64,000 nt of DNA from assembly GCF_000143535.2 (NCBI RefSeq), contig NC_037315.1, positions 1,674,001 through 1,738,000 on the forward strand, read 5' to 3'. Positions 57,275-64,000 of the stretch are shown here, piece after piece. This DNA comes from Botrytis cinerea B05.10 (lineage: Eukaryota > Ascomycota > Leotiomycetes > Helotiales > Sclerotiniaceae). Position 1 is the stretch's first letter, and each line of letters starts with the position of its first letter. A program made the translations under genes and the position numbers. The notes beneath the pieces are model-generated. The model searched no databases. It saw only the letters and a list, made by a program, of their open reading frames with translations, and had not been told where the DNA came from.

Positions 57275-60200
57275 TCATTCCTTGGTGGGCTCTCGCCATT
57301 GATTCCATGCTGGAAGTCGCTTTGCTTGTGTTTCATAAGATACAGAATTTTCACTAGTGGCGGAAACATCTGAAGAGAAGCCTCTCTTCTCGCCTATGCC
57401 AGTGCCACTAATCGTATTGCTACTGGAGGAAGCCAAAGTCTTGGATGAAGAGGATTCTTGGAGTTTTGAGGTGGCTCGGTGTTTAGATATGATTGTAGCA
57501 ATGTCCTTCTTGGCCTGCTGAATGTTATCATCGGAAACTTTTGCCATACCACGCAATGGCGTCTCGTCATGCTCCTCTGACAAGATTTCTATTACATCTT
57601 CACCCAACATTTCGATACGTAACATCGTCTCTTTTGCCAGTAGGGACCAAATGCGGAATATGTGTGCAAAAACATCACCAGTTTTTTCCATCACCAAACC
57701 ATGGGGGCTACGATCTTTCACAACAGAAGTCTTTATGAGCCTATTCTGGACATCTGAGAAAATTCGACTTTCCAAATGCTGTCTCCGTTGTGCGTTTAAG
57801 TAGAACACAAACTTTTTTCTAGTAGGGTCTAACAAAGCTTCATCTAGTAAGTTGCAGTCTGAGCAGTTCGAGTTGCATCCTCGAATGTCGCGAGTCCATC
57901 CTTGGGGCTTGACAGGTTTACCTGCATGATAACGTATGGCATACGAGCTAACAATGCTCTGAAAAAGCTGCTTGAATAGTGGTGCTTTGAATGCGATCGG
58001 GGTAACATTGCGTATAGAATCGACCAGAGCTTTCAGGAATGGCATGAATTTATCATTAAAGGAATCCAATTGCGCAGATTGAACTTGGTGGCAAAGTTTT
58101 CGAAAGAAAAGCTCGAGCTCGAGTGTCATCCCTCTCTGGTAAGCCCGACAAACAACGAAGGCTACATTCCAATACTTCCGCTGTGGCCACGCGCTATCTG
58201 GTGGGTATCTAGAATCGTAACCAGCCTGGCCTTCAGCAAATGAGATATCTCCCGGCCAGTCCCTGGGATTCAACGTCTCCAGTCTATTAATGTTACCTGA
58301 CCATATTTCTTTAAAAACAAGGTCAAGTGACTGTGGTGTGCGATCGCTTAATGAAAGGCTTCTCGAGATGTGCGTCAAGATTGAGCACAGCATTTGATGC
58401 TTATTCAGGCACAGTTTGATTGTTGGGAGGAAACTAGTGTCAATTAGTAGAGTTTCTCGATAAAGAATCATAACGAACATACGTCTCAATGATCCGTTTT
58501 TCAGGCAATACTTTTGCTACTTTAATCAATTGTGCCACATCGGAAACACATAGAGATGGCGCACATGAAGATAATGCTAATTCATATTGAGTGAAGGACC
58601 AACCAGTCCCACTTGATATTGAGATAGGGTTTCAATCGTTTCACACCGATTAGCGAAATTGCGGACCGTAGAGATATATAACTCGGCTCTGATACCACTG
58701 TCAGCGAGTTGATGTTAGCACTTTAGTTCTGATTGAAACATACCTAGCCAGCACCCATAGCGGTCCATTCTTCTCTCTCAATTTGGCTACCAACGGCTGA
58801 TATTCAGGTCCTGAGAAGCAAGTTGGTAATGTGCGTTCAAGAAGAACTTTGTCATCAAGGTCTATTATCGAGCTGATTACCAACAGATATACCTTATACG
58901 AAAACCCCGATAGGACATTACTCTGCCGGTCGCTTTCGCTTCTCGCAAGTACTAATTCGCATACTTTTTTCATTTCTTCCCAGTCAGCGGAAGATGATTC
59001 GGAAGTGATATTCCCCAAATCTGCCATATATTTGAGAACACATTCATTTCTGTCGTTATCCCAGCTACCTAGTTTGCCTAATATGAACTGGAATCGAGAA
59101 GCTCGAGGTATGAGGACTACCATCTTCGCACTGTCAGCCGTCCGACTGTCTATGATTCCCAGCAAGTTAACTTACAGAAGCACGATAATGTTTTGTCATA
59201 TATCCATCATCATCATCATAGTCCTCTTCATCCGTGGAGGCACCGTCGAAAGGATCATCATTTATGAGGTTTTCATAATCAAAACTAGCAGCATCTGCAC
59301 GTAGCGCTTCACCGTTGAGATTCACAAGCTTGGTGATATGTAAAGATTCCTCCTCGACTTCCTCCATGACGTGATTTTCGTCGCCTGATTGACCGTAACC
59401 ATAATAGCCATATCCAGACGAGGCAGTTGGGCCACTGGCTTGTTTCTCTATTCTTGACAGGTAGAGCTCAAAATTGCTTCCTGTGCAGGTGCAAACTTCC
59501 TTGAGCTGATTGACAACAAGAATATCCTTTCCACAAAGATTTTGAAGGGAGATGCCAGATTGGTAGTTTTTTGAAAGCACATATCCCAATACATTTTTGG
59601 GAACTAACATGCCGTCTCTTATCCAGGGTTCCAATATGCTTTGTAAATTGGATATTGAAGCTTCTAAAGTTTTAGCAGAACCTAAGATATAGTACGTCAG
59701 AAGAATTTTGGACTCTTGGTTTGATTATTTCTCTTCTTTTAGAAAAAATATGGTTTCGGAAATGTGAAGATAAATGATAGGCTTGGGAAATGATATCAAA
59801 TAATTAGGTTCCACTCACTAGTCTCTCCTGGTAGGGTATGCTGAAGATTATACCTGAGGATAAGGCGGTGGTCTGAAGATAATTTTGTACTGTTCATCGA
59901 TACATCTGTGAACTTTGGATTCGTTAGTTTGGGTTACTGGTAATGCAGGAAGGTTATCACAACCCACGAAAGAAAGGAGCAGTCCCATTCTGAACATCCG
60001 TTGTTCTGGAATTGGACTTTCTTCCCATTCTGTTCCAGAATAAAGTTTTCGCTTTCTCTAGCAGATGGTAGAATGATGTCTAATGTTGCAAAGTCGTGTC
60101 TAGAAGGCATCCGAACTGAGCTATATATCTTGTTAGAACCCAGCAGAATTGTGAGGGCCCAGGAACTTACTTGATCATCTCTGCGGTACTTCCGGGTGAA

Positions 60201-60744
60201 TGATACACGAGAGAATACAACTCTGCATGAGCACTCTTATTCTCCAATCCCAGCCCGGTTTTGATTATCCCTACTATCGATTGAACCACTGATGTCCAAA
60301 CAGGGCTTCTTATGGATATCTTGTTACCGGGAATGGTATATACATGAGATGGAGCAAGTGTGTTTCCAGTGGACTCGTCAGATCCTAAACTGCTTGCTGC
60401 CTTCATTCTTTCATAGTGAGTGGAAACCCAATTGTACCATAACCGTGAATAGAAATTCCTGGATTGGGTGCGTTTGGTAGGATACCCTGGTGGAAGAACG
60501 AAGTACCAATACTTATATCATCAAAATGGTTCCGAAGATTTGTTTTCAATTTCTTAAATTGATCTTCTTGATATCCTCCCACTCTGCCGTTGTCAAGAAC
60601 TACCCCTTTCGGTTTGGTTTCCACAAAAGCTACATTGAAGTTGCTGCGAGATCCATCGACGGTAGGAAGTGAATCGTTCTCCGTATCTGTTCCTGATGTA
60701 GAGGAATCATCACTGACCTCCCAAATTTCAGGATCTCCAGGCAT
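57275..60744 (-). CDS. 2OG-Fe(II) oxygenase-family large protein, degenerate; one unresolved frame break
   Basis: Best model: exons 60744-60171, 60120-59964, 59912-59819, 59681-59176, 59123-58744, 58697-58645, 58576-58483, 58433-57275; roughly 1000 residues. The N-terminal part has PNPGISIHGYGTIGFPL, then AELYSLVYHSPGS, LDIILPSARESENF and CSFLSWFTDV...HRLILRYNL. This is the order found in a large fungal family with an N-terminal prolyl-4-hydroxylase-like fold. The usual His-x-Asp iron motif between the Tyr/Leu strand and the I-L-P-S strand is missing (INSVRMPSRHDF is there instead). The frame breaks between GFPLT and RMKAAS, near 60404-60412: removing two bases restores the family pattern and no credible intron spans it. 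The C-terminal part (FLPTIKLCLNKHQ ... GCNSNCSDCNLLDEALLDP) is a long intact exon. Could be a decaying paralogue or carry a sequence error. Confidence 0.7.
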
Positions 60745-61253
60745 TGATGATCACGAGTTGAGGTCTTCTACAGATATCAAGAATGAACAGTAACACTTTT
60801 CTGTCATTCGGAGCCTGAAAACACATCATAAGAGTTAGGAGATCATCGATCAAGACCTCGGCTTGGGCAACTTGCCTGACCCGGAAGTGCCAAGAGCGTT
60901 GGGCGGTTATGGCAATGGTAAAGTACTTGTTCACAAGTTGCGTTGACTATTGCGTAATACGCGGACGAGATATCAATGGACGTGACTCTGTCCCAGTCGC
61001 GTATCCACGTGTTTGATGGGCCAACCTAGTACGATTAAGGTTAGCGCTTCGGTCGTTAGTCTGCTGAATAAGTTGCTGACAATACCTTCATCAGCATCAA
61101 AAATCAATCCGCAGCGGCTAGCCAATGTCTATCAGTAAGTTAAAAAATCAAAGAAATAAATCTGAAATCAATAAGTAATCATTTCCTCATCTTCATGTAA
61201 AGTATATCTTTCTCCATCTCTCAAATTCCAGCAGACGTGCTGGGAATCTATAT
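60745..61253. promoter_or_regulatory. Divergent promoter of the 2OG-family gene and pirin gene
   Basis: About 510 bases between divergent start codons. A CACGTG palindrome is at 61006-61011. Promoter role inferred from position only. Confidence 0.5.
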
Positions 61254-62353
61254 ATGAAGCTCTTTATTCTCTTGTCCTCTATTTTCATTGCATCAATTTC
61301 AATACTATTCTACAATAGCAGTACACCACTGTCACAGATCGTTCAATTCTTCACGAACAACAGATCAGCGACCGAAATACAAACAGACTCACTTACAACT
61401 CAATCTTCTATGAGCACTTCATCTGCTATCAAGTCAACAATGTCTAAAGCACTTTCACACGCTAAAATTACCCCTCGCAGATCCTCCGCTCGTGGCCATG
61501 CTGATCACGGATGGCTCAACTCTTACCATACATTTAGTTTCGCAAATTACTATGACAGTCAATTCCAAGACTTTGGAAGTTTACGAGTCCTCAATGAAGA
61601 TCGTGTCGCTGGTGGGACAGGATTCCCTACACATCCTCATCGCGATGCCGAGATCTTCAGCTATATTCTGAGTGGAGAATTGACTCACAGAGATAGTATG
61701 ATTAAGAAGGGGGCCGAGGGAAAAGAAGGAGACGATTTCTACAGAATGAAGAGGGGAGATGTTCAGTTCACAACTGGCGGAAGTGGTATGTTTATATTTT
61801 CCTTGAATGAGTAGAGTTTATGCTAACTAGATACCCCGCAGGCATTGCGCACTCGGAACAAAATGAATCGAAAGAGGAAGTTCACTTCCTTCAAATTTGG
61901 GCCCTTCCCTGGGCTAGATCACTCACTCCACGATACCATACAAAAACTTTCCCTGAAGACGCTAAGCGATCAGCGTTCTTACCAATCCTCTCACCATTGA
62001 AAGCTGGTCCCGGTGCTTCTGCAGAAGAGGAGAAAGCTGCGGAACCAACACTCCCAGATACTATACCTATACATGCCGATTTCGTCATGGCTGCTGGAAT
62101 CATTGGAGTAGACAAGAGATTCAAATGGACTGTTGGTGGAGGGGCAACACAGAGTGCGGAGAACAGAAAAGTTTATATCCACGTTCCAATGACCAAGGGA
62201 GGCAACGCAAAAATTAGGTTGGACGGTAGAGAAGGAGCTGTTCTTTCAGAGGGCGATGGAGCATTTGTCGAAGGTGTCAAGGCAGGAGACATTCTGGGTG
62301 TTGAAAGCATCGGTGAGGCCGAGGCAGAAGTTATTGTGTTGGACAGCGATTAG
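61254..62353 (+). CDS. Pirin-family bicupin with N-terminal membrane segment
   Basis: Two exons, 61254-61785 and 61842-62353, over a 56-base intron with a GCTAAC branch point, give 347 residues. The pirin cupin begins near 75: [22 protein letters not shown], then [21 protein letters not shown] with metal ligands His127 and His129. The join gives [11 protein letters not shown], supplying His181 and Glu183, the other two ligands. The second cupin reads [24 protein letters not shown] to the end. All four metal ligands are present, so iron binding is likely; pirins act as quercetinases or transcription cofactors in different organisms. The first 21 residues ([19 protein letters not shown]) form a signal anchor not found in ordinary pirins. 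In-frame ATGs at Met53 and Met63 could give soluble forms. Confidence 0.9.
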
Positions 62354-63442
62354 ACGTTTTGTCTTGTTGTATTTTGTATTGTATATATTGATACCTATTT
62401 AGCATATATTTAAGATCTTACTTCTGGTTGTCTAAGGTTACAAACTTTCAGTGACATCAGCGTTACTACACATATCCCGGAAAAATCACGGTCAAAAAAA
62501 CCAGGACTTGGAAGTACAGTCTCTTGCAAGGCGACCAGTATTATGCCAATGTCAAAGTTGATGAATTTACAGGCCAACATTGGGTTAATAATATCATTCC
62601 ACAAATGGTACTCTCGCCATTTCTGATTATAACCTAATTTTGGCGGGCACAATTTTCGTTGGCCACATAGTATATGTTAACACAAGGAGAGTGATGTAGT
62701 AATATCACTTGGACATTCAATTCCGCCAAGCGATGTAGTCTGAGGCATTAGTTAGCTCCATTGCGTAAGCTACGACGCGAATACAATCCACTACAGGGCC
62801 ATATAACCCCAAGAGAAGTTGTTGTAATAGAACAAACTTGTTTAATATCACTTGTCATACTCGTCGATGAGAGTTCCTGGATTCATAATCTACAGTAGGA
62901 AGTGGAGCACCGATCAAATTCGATTGGAAACTGTCTCTAAGATTGGAAACAAGTTGATGGAATAACTGACGATTTCAAGGCAGAGAACACTGAGTATTTC
63001 AACTATACAATCCGATAATCTTCCATGCATGAATTTGCCCAAGACGAAAAATTAATGATGGGAAAAAGAAGTGGCAATTACATCTACTTTCAAAAAGAAC
63101 GGTATCCAAAGGAAGAAATTTAGAAGACTCGTTGCGCACAATCAGAGAAGTTTTCACAGGTCGAGCAGCGTAACTAAAATCACAAATCACGGAAAGTCAT
63201 TTCACAGATTCAAGTGTCTCAGGTTGGTTAAACAATAATTGCTTTTCAATTAAGATTAAAAATCACAGAAATGCCTCATCTGCCCGTCTCCAATATAATG
63301 CAAACACAGTCTTAGAGACGTGTCGCTGTCGAATCGAAATAACCCCCAAACAAAACATGCGAACCGCGATGAATAAAAATAAAGAAAGCCCAATAGTCCT
63401 GCAGACAAACGAAGAGGTCGACCAAGTATACTGATACTTAAT
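62354..63442. other. Intergenic between convergent 3' ends
   Basis: No coding frame with support; small frames at 62410-62652 and 62999-63190 lack motifs. Right end is the 3' region of the Asn-rich gene. Confidence 0.55.
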
Positions 63443-64000
63443 CTACAGAACGTTGGCAATGGCGAAGACGGCTGCAAGGAACCCCCATGCGGAGATAGCA
63501 ATGCTGGATCCAGCACCGGTGAATTGCTCAATACCGGAAACATCTCCGGTGGATGCTTCTGGAACGAATGACTCAGTGGCACCGACAATGCCGGAGGCAT
63601 CGCTGGCGGCGACAGGAGTACCCGAGGCGGCGGGGTCGGCAACGACGGCAGCGGCCTTGCTTCCTCCGAACCAGGATCCCCATCCATTGCTGTTGCTACC
63701 GAAGTTGAATCCCAAGTTCTTGTTCTATTTATATTGTCATTGGTAACTATTCACAACGAGAGATCCAGGATCTGGAATCTCGGTAAAATGAATTCACTTA
63801 CGATGTTTGCATTTGCGTTACCGTTGATGTTAACGTTCTCGTTCTTGTTGATGTTGGCCTATTGCGAATAATTCGTCAGTATATCAAGAAGCCTTTTTGT
63901 GGAAAGGAAGTTAGAGATCTGCTGTCTTACATTCAAGTTCTGGTTCTCATTGGCGTTGAGGTTGGCGTTGCCATTGAGGTTACCGTTGGCCTGTAAAATG
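63443..64000 (-). CDS. Asn-rich, probably GPI-anchored protein, partial (N-terminus beyond window)
   Basis: Three exons are visible: 63990-63931, 63858-63802 and 63724-63443; an intron begins at 63991 and the rest lies outside. All joins are phase 0. The first two exons are only 60 and 57 bases and encode Asn-alternating sequence (ANGNLNGNANLNANENQNLN and ANINKNENVNINGNANANI). The third continues NKNLGFNFGSNSNGWGSWFGG, a low-complexity Ala/Ser/Thr part and ends GSSIAISAWGFLAAVFAIANVL, a hydrophobic tail after small residues that fits a GPI signal. The acceptors and donors are all canonical. It is likely a secreted wall or surface protein. I know no function; the Asn-repeat modules are simple in sequence and may evolve by exon duplication. 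Confidence 0.72.

Noticed and set aside
60731..60934. Short minus-strand frame before the 2OG-family start codon as a possible first exon
   Set aside because: It has no family similarity and cannot be joined in frame by a convincing splice site; the ATG at 60744 is sufficient.
1..64000. Secondary-metabolite cluster, CRISPR array, tRNA or transposon
   Set aside because: No polyketide/peptide synthase, no spaced repeats with unique spacers, no tRNA A/B-box pair noticed, and no transposase or reverse-transcriptase motif in any frame.

Overview
The window reads as nuclear DNA of a filamentous ascomycete. Genes have short introns (mostly 46-80 bases) with GT...AG ends and CTAAC/CTGAC-like branch points. 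The gene set is also fungal: a 2EXR-domain gene, a fungal phosphopantothenoylcysteine synthetase, an AA13 starch monooxygenase and GPI-type wall proteins. The style fits Leotiomycetes of the Botrytis/Sclerotinia kind, but this is an inference without a database search. No rRNA, tRNA, CRISPR array, intact transposon or insertion sequence was seen.

Layout. 1-24650 is gene-rich: a partial 2EXR gene, a small membrane protein, an SDR oxidoreductase, a CAX-type cation exchanger that lacks its signature glutamates, a peroxisomal 4-coumarate-CoA-ligase-like enzyme, an RBR ubiquitin ligase, phosphopantothenoylcysteine synthetase, an acetyl-CoA transporter of the ER (AT-1 type), the kinetochore protein CENP-O/Mcm21, and a single-pass membrane protein with 19-residue repeats that lies downstream of what may be a broken gene. 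24651-37924 is a 13.3-kb stretch with no credible gene, carrying microsatellites and homopolymer runs, between two converging 3' ends. 37925-64000 is gene-rich again: VIP1/Asp1 inositol pyrophosphate kinase, UTP21, an AA13-CBM20 lytic monooxygenase, a repeat-bearing GPI-type protein, a kelch-ectodomain membrane protein, a DUF1330-like protein, a degenerate 2OG-Fe(II) oxygenase-family gene, a membrane-tethered pirin, and an Asn-rich GPI-type protein cut by the window end.

The genes do not form one pathway or a recognisable secondary-metabolite cluster. They look like ordinary housekeeping genes (CoA synthesis, acetyl-CoA transport, ribosome assembly, kinetochore, inositol pyrophosphate signalling) mixed with secreted or surface proteins. 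Gene models were built by hand from conserved protein frames and splice signals. Every multi-exon model listed keeps an open frame across its joins except the 2OG-family gene, where one frame break could not be resolved. I found no convincing undescribed multi-gene system. The best leads are the substituted CAX exchanger, the degenerate oxygenase, the gene desert and the modular Asn-rich exons.
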